Part shown: positions 45,701-55,440 of the stretch, in pieces
Numbering within the stretch: the stretch's first letter is position 1
Layout of the letters: each line of letters opens with the position of its first letter
Source of the DNA: Atherinomorus stipes
Lineage: Eukaryota > Chordata > Actinopteri > Atheriniformes > Atherinidae
Assembly: GCA_023101725.1 (NCBI GenBank)
Contig: JALJCO010009074.1
Coordinates: forward strand, 496,001-560,000
DNA length: 64,000 nucleotides
Reading direction: 5' to 3'
Translations under genes and position numbers: made by a program
Notes under the pieces: generated by a model
Seen by the model: only the letters and a program-made list of their open reading frames with translations
The model's database searches: none
Told to the model about the DNA's origin: nothing

Positions 45701-48506
45701 TGCAGCATCCGGTGGCAACCCTGTTTATGGAAGTTGGGAATGCTGCACATGCGTGCTGCCTTTGCTACTATCCATGGTGCTTTGCTGTGATTGACCTGTA
45801 CCTCCGCAGCACATAGTTCCTCTATTGAATGCCACGTAGTCAGTCCTTTGATGTGAAATCGGCTTCTCGTTTGTACTTGATCAGAATGTGAGGGTCACAA
45901 AACGTGATTGGAAGAAATCTTGAATTAATTAGTTCACTTTCGCCAAGTGGTGCTAGTTGGCCTAATTTCACCCAGGGGTGGCATATGCCTTCAAACTGCC
46001 TTTTATTTAGGCAGGTTTAAATTAGATAACAGCATTGTACTGTATAAATCCACTTTACTTTCTAACTTACTTCCACAGATTTTCATGTCTGCCTAATATT
46101 TTCCTGCCTTCACATGAACCAATACCATCATCTGGTGCTGTAACGGTTTTTTTTGTACATAATATTCACTTCATACCCAACATCCAAATACATTAAAAAA
46201 AGAACCTATATAAGTGAGGCTGTAATGTATCAACAAATAGTGCAATGGTTGCATATTATGCATACATGACAAGAGATAAACAATTCCTTCGTAACACTGC
46301 TGCAACCATCGAAGCTCACATGCAGGTACATCTAAAAAATAGGGCAATTTATATAAAACGACAAAACTTATGCACTTACAACAAAAAGTAAGATACTATA
46401 TTTTGTAAATAATTAAGGACATGGGTGATTAAATACTGCCTGTAAAATTTCAAAACACTCAGACTTTCTCACAGTAACTTAACTGAAAGGAAAAAGAAAA
46501 GTTGGACTAGTTTTACTTCTGCAGTTTGAAAAGTCTTCAAAGAGAAGGAAAATTACTCCCTAAAATAAACAGTGAAAATATACAAACTCCTGAAAAGGCA
46601 AGATAATGAGGAGGCAACAGATGCATATTTAGATGACTGAACAGTTTGTGGTAGATTCAATAAATGTCGCTTCCATGTGGTCAGTGTTTTTACTGTGGTA
46701 TAATTACAAATATATCAACATCAACACACTATCCAGAGGTGACACAGAGAGATATGTATAGAGTTCATATTCAGTTCACTATTCAGTTCTGCAATAATCC
46801 AGATATTTAAAACTGCAACAAAGTTTTCAGTAAGGTCATTTACCACCTCTGGCCTTCGAACGGCTCCATTAAGACAGCACCTTTTTTTTTTTTATTATAT
46901 TGTTGTATAATAAAATCACATCAGTGAGAAAATGCATATCATCTTTCTTGTCCAGGTGCTGACTCCTGAAAACTTGTGGCATTTTCTTCAAGGCCTGCCA
47001 GAGTTGTTTAATGCAACATATTTCTATTTCATTGCACGAGATAAATTGTTATTAGCAGACCAAGATAGGCTGTTCATCAAGTGCTCATCTTTATGTCCCA
47101 ATGAATGTGACCATGTCACTTCATCAATTAATAAAACAAATCATAAATTTAGAGAGGAATGGAATATTTGGCACTGTTTGTGCATGCTTAAGAGGCACAA
47201 GTCTAATCTGGTACCCACAACAAGATATGCTATGCTTGAAAGTTTACATACCCGACAATTAAAGACAAGGCTAAATTCACAAGTGAAATTAAAATGACAT
47301 GAAACTGAAAGAGTAATAATAAAACTTAACTAAATTATAATTTAGTTAATTAAAATATTAAATTTAAAAAAGGAAAAAAAATAAATAAATAAGAAAAACC
47401 TGTCCCAGAAAAATTAAAGAACCTTGCTCATGAACAGCGTGTCAAAATACCTGTCAACAGGTGTAGAAGTCTTATTGAACATCAGAGAAAACACCTGATT
47501 GCAGTGATTGTCTCAAAGTGTTGCTCAACAAAATTTTAGCTCAGAGTCCCACATGCTTCTTTACTTGTTCTATTTTTTTGTTTGTTTTTAATATTTCTGT
47601 TGGATCACAATACAAAATCAATGTCATGGTTTTCATAAAATTTGTATAATTATTTTTTGTCAATTTCAAGTTATTTTACAAGCAGCTGATTTTTTCTGTT
47701 TTTCATGGAAGGGTATGTAAACTTTCAAGCACAACTGCACGAAAGGAAATGAATCTTTGACATTTTTTTTTTATGTCAACAGGTTCAGCATAATTTCAGT
47801 ATGTCAGCAGTTTTTAGTGCTTTTTAATGTCAAGAAAAGTAGACTAATGTGGTTTCTCTTCATTTACCACAGTTTGTTGGGAGGCTTTTAGATCAAAGAA
47901 CATGGTTCATTAAGAAGAGATCAGCTATACTTAATCTAAAAAGCAAAGCTGGTGTTTTCGGATGGTTTTATTGTGGTTACATTACACTGCATTTATGGAC
48001 GTTTGTTTTCCTCATTTCTCAGCATAAGTAATACAAATGTTAACTCTTCTTAATCGTACCTCCTTCGGTGAGTCACCCAACTGATTCTCTGCTGGTTTTT
48101 CCCAGGGATGAGGAGGCTCTGGCTCCTCCCTCGGCTGCATCTCAAGCTCTGCCTGGCCAACGATAACAGGTCCCCCAATCATGACACCCTCAACCCCCAG
48201 GTCCAGACCATCACCCCCTCCATCTCCGACAGGACCTGCCCTCCCTCCAGGTTTAGTGTCCGACTGACGGAGGGCAGGTAGGGGAGGAGCCTCCTCAGGA
48301 GAGGCAGGACTGAGTGGCGTGGAAGCCGCGCCCTTCTCCCTCCAGAAGAAGCCAGTTACCATGATGAAGGACTTGATGTTGGGGTATGGAGCAGAGAGCT
48401 CACGCAGCAGGGACACGTAATGGAGGGCCTTGTAGTAATGAAGGAAGGAGATGACGCACAGGCCCACCGTGCACAGCAAGAACACTCTGTGCCGCCGCAT
48501 TTTCAT
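36754..48506 (-). CDS. mgat3: Beta-1,4-mannosyl-glycoprotein 4-beta-N-acetylglucosaminyltransferase (GnT-III), four coding exons
   Basis: The enzyme transfers GlcNAc from UDP-GlcNAc in beta-1,4 linkage to the core beta-mannose of N-glycans, making the bisecting GlcNAc in the Golgi. Joining 48506-48060, 44046-43403, 37679-37397 and 37251-36754 gives 1872 nt, that is 623 residues and a TAG stop. Visible parts: a short basic cytoplasmic tail starting MKMRRHRV, a membrane anchor at about residues 8-24, a long Pro/Gly/Glu-rich stem to about 206, the conserved YFVRTKAG start of the lumenal domain (207-214), a Cys cluster (283, 285, 294), NAINVNHEFDLL, an acidic DxD-like motif NDADE (428-432) and a highly conserved C-terminal half (GWHCSWCFTPEG, GDFPRWGDYEDKRDLNYIR). 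NxT sequons lie at 353 and 371. Human MGAT3 is 533 residues, so this one is longer, entirely in the stem. Teleosts carry more than one mgat3 paralogue; which one this is cannot be told from the window. Identification is very secure. Confidence 0.96.
37252..37396 (-). other. mgat3 intron 3 (145 bp, phase 0)
   Basis: Short GT-AG intron between HMRK and SLYGFFWKQ. The donor is AAG|GTAGCA and the acceptor CTGTGTCCAG. It contains a small (CA)n run at about 37354-37365 on the plus strand. Confidence 0.93.
37397..37679 (-). CDS. mgat3: mgat3 coding exon 3 (end of codon 364 to residue 458)
   Basis: The acceptor TTTCCCCAG has AG at 37681-37680. The first base T completes an AGT codon, so residue 364 is Ser. 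The exon encodes NGTYDYIRHK, the DGWIADDYLR block and the acidic catalytic-type motif at 428-432, ending HMRK. The donor is AAG|GTAGCA (GT at 37396-37395), phase 0. Alignment in length with the human protein is exact across the exon 2/3 junction (nine residues between the PL and NG anchors' ends), although the residues right after the junction (FLRLLL) differ from mammalian FREMLT. Confidence 0.94.
37868..38390. mobile_element. Probable MITE in mgat3 intron 2
   Basis: The left part AAGCCCATTCATACCGTATG and the right part CATACCCGGTGGTATGAAGC are imperfect inverted ends. The interior is GC-rich compared with the intron. Class and exact boundaries uncertain. Confidence 0.45.
39766..40543. mobile_element. 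Foldback / hAT-like element (GGCTGTGTCC ends)
   Basis: The termini are GGCTGTGTCCGTGTCC and GGACATTCGGACACAGCC, typical of a fish MITE family. Inside, 39866-40006 and 40208-40370 form long imperfect inverted arms sharing AATTCCAAATCAAATCT, TATTTTATTTACTTAT, TTTAATCTCTTTTCT and CCATTCAGCCTCCCC. A second internal end-like GGACATTCGGCACACAGCC at 40158-40176 suggests a nested or recombined copy. Confidence 0.7.
40562..41686. mobile_element. hAT-like element carrying nested repeat fragments
   Basis: The left end GGCTGCACATTGGAGGGCCA and the right end TTTGGCCCCCGAGCCTCAAA then TTGGACAGCCC are the inverted ends of a family common in fish. Nested inside are a retroposon-like piece at 40702-40760 (GGAGTCTTTATTGTCCCC) and an element ending TTTATCCCACCCCTAAA at 41110. 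Also inside is a cluster of palindromes at 40916-41010. Confidence 0.6.
42616..42712. repeat. (TA)n followed by T- and C-runs
   Basis: About 34 TA units, then 22 T, then 6 C. It lies in mgat3 intron 2. A separate run of 13 C is at about 42278-42290. Confidence 0.95.
43403..44046 (-). CDS. mgat3: mgat3 coding exon 2 (residues 150-363 plus two bases of codon 364)
   Basis: The acceptor is TTTTCCCCAG with AG at 44048-44047; the first codon is GGA. The exon holds the rest of the stem (150-206), then YFVRTKAG, an Ala/Gly/Lys-rich linker, the CVCRPGWHGPYCGVP cysteine segment, SNLPTKERLTPRE, RRVINAINVNHEFDLL and CESNFTAYGE, ending CCT CTA AG. The donor is AG|GTAAGA (GT at 43402-43401), phase 2. The read-through frame stops at the TAA that overlaps the donor, which supports the junction. 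A 104-codon frame on the opposite strand here is only a shadow. Confidence 0.95.
44789..45281 (-). mobile_element. MITE with TTAAAGGGACTAGAGGCAGG ends, inserted in the L2 fragment
   Basis: 493 bp. The right end reads CCTGCCTCCAGTCTCTTTAA, the near-exact inverted repeat of the left end. It matches 13030-13415 in reverse complement. No transposase frame. Superfamily undetermined. Confidence 0.75.
45541..45989. mobile_element. MITE with perfect 26-bp terminal inverted repeats
   Basis: 449 bp. The left terminus starts GGCATATGCCACCCCTGGGT and runs to 45566; the right terminus 45964-45989 is its exact reverse complement. The outermost ten bases, GGCATATGCC, are themselves a palindrome. Inserted in the L2 fragment, whose sequence resumes on the other side. 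Confidence 0.85.
47222..47737 (-). mobile_element. Tc1-type MITE, copy 1
   Basis: The ends CTTGAAAGTTTACATACCC (47227) and GGGTATGTAAACTTTCAAG are inverted repeats typical of Tc1-like elements. It contains the palindrome ACTAAATTATAATTTAGT near 47328. It has no transposase. Its reverse complement matches 49760-50172. Confidence 0.8.
48060..48506 (-). CDS. mgat3: mgat3 coding exon 1 (residues 1-149)
   Basis: The exon begins one base before the ATG: a pyrimidine-rich tract ending CCCTCCAG sits immediately upstream, with the acceptor AG at 48509-48508 and a single exonic G at 48507. The start chosen is MKMRRHRV, which matches the mammalian N-terminus. An upstream in-frame Met near 48540 would require reading through the acceptor. 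It encodes the cytoplasmic tail, the signal anchor (about 8-24) and a first stem segment. Residues 60-149 are Pro, Gly and Glu rich, low in complexity, and have no counterpart that I recall in mammals. It ends at a GAG|GTACGA donor (GT at 48059-48058), phase 0. Confidence 0.93.
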
Positions 48507-48507
48507 C

Positions 48508-49759
48508 CTGGAGGGAAAGGAGGCAAACAAAGAAAGTATCAAACCATCATGTAATATTTTTTCTGTTCAGGTATTATGGCTTTAAGCTTATCTGCAATGC
48601 TTTACCTCTGCAGGTAATCTGTAATTAATGTAAAAAATAATGGCCTGGGGGTTGTTTGAAAAGAAAAAAAAACACTCCCCCTTTCTTCTCCAAAGAAAAA
48701 TGGTTCAGATAAGAACATGGGTAGAGCCACGAACCTGTATTACATCCTTCCAGTTTGTCTTTTTCTATTAAGTTGGCAGTGTGAAGATATAGATAGAAAA
48801 TACCACAAGGATACATGTGCTTTGTCCATTGATATAGTATAATGTTAGTTCCAGTGGATTATACTTGATACCAAATTTTCACTTAAAAAAAAAAAAGAGC
48901 AAGTCGACAGAATTGTCTCACATCAAAATATACAACTGATATATAACTTTAAGGTACAATTTTTCTGGAAGAAAAACACAATGAAGCAGCTACAGGATAA
49001 AGAATGCTTTCTAAGCCTCGGAGAAGTCCAAAACAAAAATCTGATTTGAGTAAATATTACACATATTCAACAAATAAATGCAGAAAGAGAGGAATATTTC
49101 GACCTAATAAACTTTACACTTTAGAACATGTACCCAACCATCTAATTTCTGCTAAATAGTTTGCAAACTTTCATGAAAATTCACAAAGAGAAAGAAAGAA
49201 ACCATATACAAAAAGTGAACTGAGGCAAGAGGGGAAAGAACACAATAAAGAATCATTTTTGGGTCTCTTTTACATTCGCCATGGTTACTAGTTTCCATGT
49301 GTTTGACAGCTTCCGCTACAAGGACGGAATTTGGAAGTAAAGCTGAAACACAGCTGAGGAAGGGGACAAAACTCAATGCTTTTTCCCAAAAATGATCTGC
49401 TTCAAGAGAAGAAAATAAGCAAACAAATTACTTCTGCGACATCAGAAAATATATTTGAATTTTTTAGAAGCTCAAAAGTGTCTCAAAATCTAAATGACAA
49501 CATATCTTATAACTGATGTGGGATTTCTTCGTTAAGCAGACACATGCAGTGAAGTCAAAGAACGCGGGCGGTCTTCTCTCACACAGCAAAGTTTATTCAT
49601 GTATTTCAATTCATCTACAAAACTGTTGGAGTCATCATGCTTCCACTGTTTGGAATAGTAACACATAAACACAAAAGGTAGGAGGAAAAAAGCAACAACA
49701 GCTAGAACTACTGTCTGTAGAATGAGTGTGATGATGGAGTGCAGGTCACAGTACGGGAC
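48508..49759. other. Region upstream of the mgat3 start exon, no feature seen
   Basis: The mgat3 acceptor at 48508 means this begins as intron sequence of the gene. No exon, CpG-rich promoter or repeat recognised. Confidence 0.5.
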
Positions 49760-50172
49760 GAACATTTAGACACACTCCCATTAAAGATAGAAAAATTTGT
49801 TAATAAAATAAGTTGAAATTGACAAAAGTAATAATAAATGAAAAATTTTGACAAAATCATGACATTGAATTTGAAGTGTGGTTCAATTGTCAAAAACAAA
49901 CAAACATCAAATAAAACAAGCAAACATGATGATGGGGCCCCTGAACTAAAATTTACACAAGTCATGAGCAAAGGGCTTTAATTTGTCTGGAACAATTTTG
50001 TTTATCTTTTTAAAAATATGTTTTTAAAACCACAATTCAAAATCAATGTTTTATTTTACTAAATTATAATTTAGTAAATTTTCATTTATTATTATTTTTT
50101 CAGTTTCTTGTTAATTGAATTATCATTGTGAATTTACCCATTTTTAATAAGAGTGTGTAAACTGTAGAAGTG
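49760..50172 (+). mobile_element. Tc1-type MITE, copy 2
   Basis: The ends TTTAGACACACTCCCATTAA and TTAATAAGAGTGTGTAAACT are diverged inverted repeats. The palindrome ACTAAATTATAATTTAGT is near 50057. Colinear with the reverse complement of 47222-47737 (GAAATTGACAAAA, CATGACATTGA, AAAAACAAACAAA). Confidence 0.7.
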
Positions 50173-50383
50173 GGAACAATACTGTAGGTAAAAGCCTGGA
50201 GGGGCAGATGTCAGGACAGAGATAGATAAGTTTAAACAAATTTGATATAAACGTGCAATTGTTAAGACTCTGACCACGAGAATTCTCACTCACTCTTTCT
50301 GACTAGTTAGAAACAAATCACGGCTAATCTAGCTGAATATTTTTGGCATCACATTTTACCTCTATGCTCCAGACTTTAGAGCT

Positions 50384-50553
50384 CAGATGTTCAATTCTAG
50401 TCCTCAAGGGCCACCGTCCTGCAAATCTGAGATGTTTCTTGCTTTAACACACCTAACTCAATTTAATGAGTCATTAACAAGCTGTTGGAGAGATATATTA
50501 AATCTTAAACCACAGGACAGTGGCCCGTTGAGGACTGGAATTGGACTTTCCTG
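50384..50553 (+). mobile_element. Diverged hAT-type MITE, relative of 29614-29817
   Basis: It begins CAGATGTTCAATTCTAGTCC then TCAAGGGCCACCGTCCTGCA and ends CAGGACAGTGGCCCGTTGAG then GACTGGAATTGGAC. Same layout as the copy at 29614, about 170 bp, with several substitutions at the ends. Confidence 0.65.
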
Positions 50554-50974
50554 CTCTATATGCACACTCATTTGCGGCCCATCCCTCAGATTTCCAACCA
50601 TTAGAGTGCTTCTAAGCTCAAATTCTCCTGCTGTAGAGTGCTTGTACCAGATGAAAATGGGCAGCATCTGTCTGTCTTTTTAATTTCTCTGCCAATTATA
50701 TCTTTCTTTTAGTACATGCTAGTCAGCAAAATGATTTTTTTACTCTTTTAAATGCAAGTCAGCAACCCATAGTTCTCAAAGCTAATTTGTGTGATGTTTC
50801 GAGCCACTAATCTTGAGATGAAAGAAGCTAAACCGCAACAAAATGAGGGGACGTTGAGATGGTGCAACAATTTCACAACATGGACGCTGAATGAACCAGC
50901 GAGCAAAAACCACTGATACTTGTACAAATAAAGAATAAAAGAAAAAGCAGATAAATAAAAAGACGCACCCATCC

Positions 50975-52035
50975 AGTTTTTCCGATCCAATCCAATACCG
51001 ATACCTGGACTGAACGTATCGGCTCACTGTAAATTGTAATATTAGTTTTAATAGAATCTATCTAGTAGGCAGAACTTAATTTCAACTTAGTTGTTAGTAA
51101 TACTTATTTTAAATAAGTTGTAAGAACTTTGGAGGGCAACATGCTAGATAACTTAATTTACTAAAGTTGAATCAGCTTAATTGAAAGTACAGGAAAATTA
51201 GGGATGGTGAGGAAGCAGGTTTCCCACAATGCAGTTCACTTCTTTTAACAATAAATTGGAGATTCACAAATGAGGGATTTCTAAATGATCTTGGTAGTGT
51301 CACGTGACTGCTCTCAATTTGTTTGTTTATTCCTGTATTCCTGTGCCGTCGCTGCACCGTGACAGAGACGTATGTGCTCTGACATTAGTTGTAGCTTAAA
51401 CCCACCAGGACCAAGTTGTTGCTACATAGTAAGAACAACTTTGAGTTCATTATTTACTTTAAGTAAGACAAACTTGAGGTCATCATGTTGATAAAAAATA
51501 AAATAAAGATGGTGTGAATCATCTAATTTATTTTATGTGAAATTAATCACATCAAGTTTCTTCCCCAGCATCATTCACTTACAGCTTAATCAAATTTATT
51601 AAGTTCAGAAAAGTTCTACGAACTTAAACCATTTTAGTTTATTCTACTTAATCACTCCTATTACAGAATACTTACTGTAATTTTTTTGAGGCAGAAAGTT
51701 TGCATATTTTTATTAAGTAAAGCCAACTCATTAGAATTTACAGTGCTGATACTCGATACTGATCCGATACTGTTGAATGAATGAGTCGTAGACTTTGCCA
51801 TGTGAGTGAAGGCATCAGGCTTGACACAAACATTTAGCCTGGTTACAAAAAAGGAACAAATTAACACAGATATAAATGTACTTAATGTTATTTATCAACA
51901 AATAAAGTGTACATTTATTATGACATCAATAAAAAGTGAAATGACTGGATCGGCCATTTTCATACGATATCTGATCCAGCTAATTTGTCAGTGTTGGAGC
52001 GGATCTCTGATCTGGGTATTGGAGCAGTGCGTCTC
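50975..52035. mobile_element. hAT-like repeat with GATCCGATACC-type words, split by an inserted MITE
   Basis: Left part to 51024 (CCGATCCAATCCAATACCGA, GTATCGGCT) and right part from 51746 (GATACTCGATACTGATCCGA, ACTGGATCGGCC, GAGCGGATCTCTGATCTGGG) are pieces of one fish repeat. The element 51025-51745 lies between them. Confidence 0.55.
51025..51745. mobile_element. MITE with CACTGTAAATT ends
   Basis: 721 bp between CACTGTAAATTGTAATATTA and TCATTAGAATTTACAGTG, inverted ends of about 18 bp with few mismatches. Both subterminal regions are rich in AACTTA/TAAGTT words. Nested in the repeat 50975-52035. Confidence 0.75.
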
Positions 52036-54233
52036 TATAAATGAATATTGACTTCTGTACGCTGAAAAGCATTTAGATATAAGAAAAAAACATTGTTAGA
52101 TTAGTAGCTTTTCTAGAAGACAACCTGGCAGACCTATGTCAGCAGTAAAGAGAGAAGATGAGGCGGAAGCCAGTGGTTTGTGATGCATTAGTGGAGAACT
52201 GCACCCCCTCATCTCTGACTGTCAGAGCCCGTCTCTTCTCTCAGTTCCCTCCACTTTATTTGTCATCTTTAATTCTCCTTCACGTTTGCACCCTTCCCTG
52301 CTACACTCTGCCGTTTCCTCGAATGCTCGGCACAAAATCCAATGAAGACGAAAAAGCAGTAAAGACTCATCTGTCACTTTTTCCCAATATGTACAGAAAT
52401 GGGATAGTAACAGAAAAGAAAGCAAAACTGGGATTAACTTAATAAAATGAGTCAAGCAAACCCGTAGATCCTACATGTCAAATTTGTAGATGAGCTGGTG
52501 AAGGTTCCTTTTAACCCACAAAAAGATTATTTTTTTCTTCCAGCAATCAAACATACGGTTCACCAATTTTGCACCACTATACTGACTATAGACTAAAACT
52601 ATGATGCATGGTGTTAAAACACTGGTTTACAGATATTCTGGGGCCATGGGAATGCATCTTAATTTTTTTTAAAAATCAAAAGTTTGACTTTGTTAGATGT
52701 AGGCACCCAGCTACAGAAACATACTAGACCAAGAAAAGTCTAATATGAAATGATTTAACTGAAATGAATCTCCCCAGCAGCTTTTTGTCCAGTTCTGCAC
52801 AAGTCTATTCATGAGCCTTTAGTTTGAGTCAGCTGTGATGAAGCAGGAAAAATCTACAACATGCTGGCCCTTAACTAAAACTTTACATCCCTGGGTTAAA
52901 CAAAGGGCAATGCTTCCTTTGTAAGATATATTAAGAGCTAAAATGAAGTAACATTTTATCTAAGTGCAGAATATGTTTTGGAAATATGAGGAGAAGTAGG
53001 AGCAAGTGAAAAGGGAAGGATTTACCAGGTTAATACACCCATCACCAATCCATATACAAATCACTTACGAATGCAGTAAACGTCGGCATCTTGTGGGTAA
53101 TTTTTGCAGACTCAGGAGCCTCCTGGCCCCTCTACGCCAAGACATGACTGTAGTCGTTGCCAGGCTGTTGTAACATTCCTCTCCTTTGCGATGCTGCCTG
53201 TCAGATAATGTACATTGTGGAGTTTTACAAATCAAATAGTGTCAGATAAATCTAAGCTTGAAAGAAGTAGAAAGCCCAGATAATGGGATGTAAAACAGAA
53301 GCAAAAGATGCAATGGGTTTATTCAAAGTAATTTAGTTTTTTTTTTTTATTAAACACAAAAACCTTCTCAAATACATTAGTTAAAAAATAAGTAATCATT
53401 TTATATCAATTTGTAAACATTAGGCTGCACTACACCAACTTTTTGTAGTTATTGTTTGTTTTAAAACCAGTATAGTTGAGTCTGTTGACTTTTGTCATGA
53501 TCCATGGTTAAAGTGGAAAAGCAGTTCCTTGGATTTTTGCTAGATCCACATACTGTACATCAGAGGAAGCGCTTTGAGACTGCAACAGTTAATAACAGTA
53601 ATAACAGTACGGGCTTATCTGGGCTGAAGCCTGGGGGCCAACGGTGTTTAGGGGCCTATCATTTTGGGGGAAAAAATGCATATAAAGTCAAAATGTTATG
53701 CAACTTGTCAGTTTTCCTGTTAATCACATTATATGCAAATGAGAAACTGCTGTTAGTACCAAGCCCTGGCCCACAGCCATGTGACAGTCTGATGATGCTC
53801 CATCACTTCACTTTGACTGAGAGACCGGTGTAGACTATGTTGACCCCAAAATGTTGTTTTTGGAGTGGTGTTTTCACAAGGAAATTAGCAAAGAGCATCC
53901 TGAAGCTTTTGGCATTCTTTCAGTCTCACATGAATAACAGCAGAGGAAACCGCTCATCTAACCCACTGAAGGGGGGCAGAGGCGCCCATGCTGATGCCAG
54001 AGGGAACGGACAGAAGAGGAAGACAGAGGTGGGGGGAGGAGGAGCGGCGGGAACACGGGCATTGGAGAGGGGGGACGAGTTGGCGCATTAGCGGTGACCT
54101 CTGAGGAAAACTTAGACCGCCTCAAAGTCCACGCTTACTGGGTAAAAATGGGACAGACACCTTGTCAAAATAAAAGTGCTGATATATCCGTGTCAGAGCG
54201 CAGGTGATCATGTTTATCATTTAGTAGAAGGCA
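52036..54233. other. Gene-free stretch with a GC-rich patch
   Basis: No coding exon established. 53950-54110 is G-rich and contains several CG dinucleotides (GAGCGGCGGGAACACGGGC). A possible 5' non-coding exon of mgat3 at 53069-53197 is discussed as a finding. Confidence 0.35.
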
Positions 54234-54330
54234 CTGTCCAGGTGTACCCGCCTCTCATCTGGTCATAGATAGGCTCCAGCAGCCCCCTGCGACCCTGAAC
54301 TGGGCAGCAGTGCAGAGAATGAATGAATGA
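54234..54330 (+). repeat. 3' tail of an abundant fish retroposon
   Basis: CTGTCCAGGTGTACCCGCCT, then TAGGCTCCAGCAGCCCCCTG, CGACCCTGAACTGGGCAGCA and a (GAAT)n tail. This is the familiar end of a widespread teleost retroposon family; 5' truncated. Confidence 0.7.
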
Positions 54331-54655
54331 GTGTGACATCCACAGAAAAACCATGATTGCTTATTTTAATCCAGCAGCTGACTGTGGGACAGCAGACTCC
54401 AAACTAGAGAAACAGTTAAATGACCAATGTGAATATTGGACACAGGTTCTACAGAGGGTTGTTGCAGTTGTGAAATATTCGGATGAATGGGGACTATATC
54501 ACTTTCAGGAGTGAACCACAGGTTTGGAGCTGGAACTAATCAGCCAATTTAACCCTTTCTTAAAGGCTATAGTTTGATTCATTGCTATTATTTATTCATT
54601 ACATTTTATTATTATTATTATTATTTTTATTATTATATTCATTCTGCTCACATTT

Positions 54656-55408
54656 AGGGCTGGACGATATAGAAAAAAAAAGATTATCGATAAGAAAAAA
54701 TCTGTATTGATCGATATCGATATTTATAAAAAAAAAAAAGCCATTATCAAATTAAAAGCTATTTTAGGTGCAGCCCTGGCCATTTAAGCTTTTGCTGAAT
54801 GAACTACTCATAATAAAAAATTACGCTAAAGCTGTGTGTTCAGACTTGCACAGCGGAACATGAGCGGTAAAGTCCGTCCGCTCTTTAAAAAAAAAAACAG
54901 ACTCATCTTTTCAAACATGCCGCTTCCTTGCAGGACTTATTGTGTCCCGGCGCTTTCATACATCAGGAAATGTTGCAGGAAAAGTCAGCACAGCCCCGCT
55001 CTCCCTTCAACTCTGTCTAGAACATTTTCTTGTGCTTTCAGCCAAAACGACGTGCCGCAACATTTCCGCTCTTGTGACACGTAGAGCAGCTGGTACATGT
55101 CCGCTACATCTCTGAGGTAAAAGACCGGTACGCATGTCCGAATGCAGCGTTATAAAGGACAGAGTTCGCAATATTACCGTTTTCCAGTGCAAGTCTGAAA
55201 GGGGCAAAACACTGAATTCCAGTTCAGCCATTGCCTGGGTCTGCGTTTGTGATTGGTTTGGATGTAGGAGTGACTGCAGTATCATGCTATCTGATAGGCT
55301 ACAGCAGAAAACTGTCCTTCTATATTGAACTTTTATTGACCCTCTTTTTTTATATTGAAAAAACCTCTATCGATAGATATATATTGATATTGAATTATCG
55401 TCCAGCCC
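54656..55408. mobile_element. hAT-type element with GGGCTGGACGATA ends
   Basis: 753 bp. The left end AGGGCTGGACGATATAG and the right end GAATTATCGTCCAGCCC are inverted, with ATCGATATCGAT-like words inside each. Related to 31923-32316 but longer. The 82-codon frame 54836-55084 is in its interior and is not recognisable as transposase. Confidence 0.75.
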
Positions 55409-55440
55409 AAGGAAAGGAAGCTGAAGCGACGAGAAGCAAG

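Larger units (their letters stand above)
44455..46010 (+). pseudogene. L2-like LINE reverse transcriptase fragment, interrupted twice
   Basis: From 44477 the frame reads CGVPQGSVLGPILFLI, then a TAG stop (44525-44527), then continues to the YADD catalytic motif at 44582-44593 followed by VQLY. These are reverse-transcriptase blocks of the L2/CR1/Rex1 type. After an inserted MITE (44789-45281) the distal part resumes at about 45340 (ALSGQAPSYIAEL, SLRSAGQKLLVVP), broken by more stops, and is again interrupted by 45541-45989. It lies antisense in mgat3 intron 1. A 5'-truncated, dead copy. Confidence 0.8.
44047..48059 (-). other. mgat3 intron 1 (4013 bp, phase 0)
   Basis: GT-AG intron between coding exons 1 and 2. 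It contains a broken L2-like LINE in the opposite orientation with two elements inserted in it (44455-46010) and a Tc1-type MITE (47222-47737). The stretch 46020-47220 shows nothing I can name. A 121-codon frame at 46932-47297 has no recognisable similarity and its end lies in the MITE. Confidence 0.9.

Noticed and set aside
46932..47297. 121-codon plus-strand frame in mgat3 intron 1
   Set aside because: No recognisable similarity, antisense to the gene, and its 3' part reads into the end of the Tc1-type MITE.
54836..55084. 82-codon frame inside a hAT-type element
   Set aside because: Cys/Ser-rich, no DDE, BED zinc-finger or dimerisation motif; not transposase that I can recognise.
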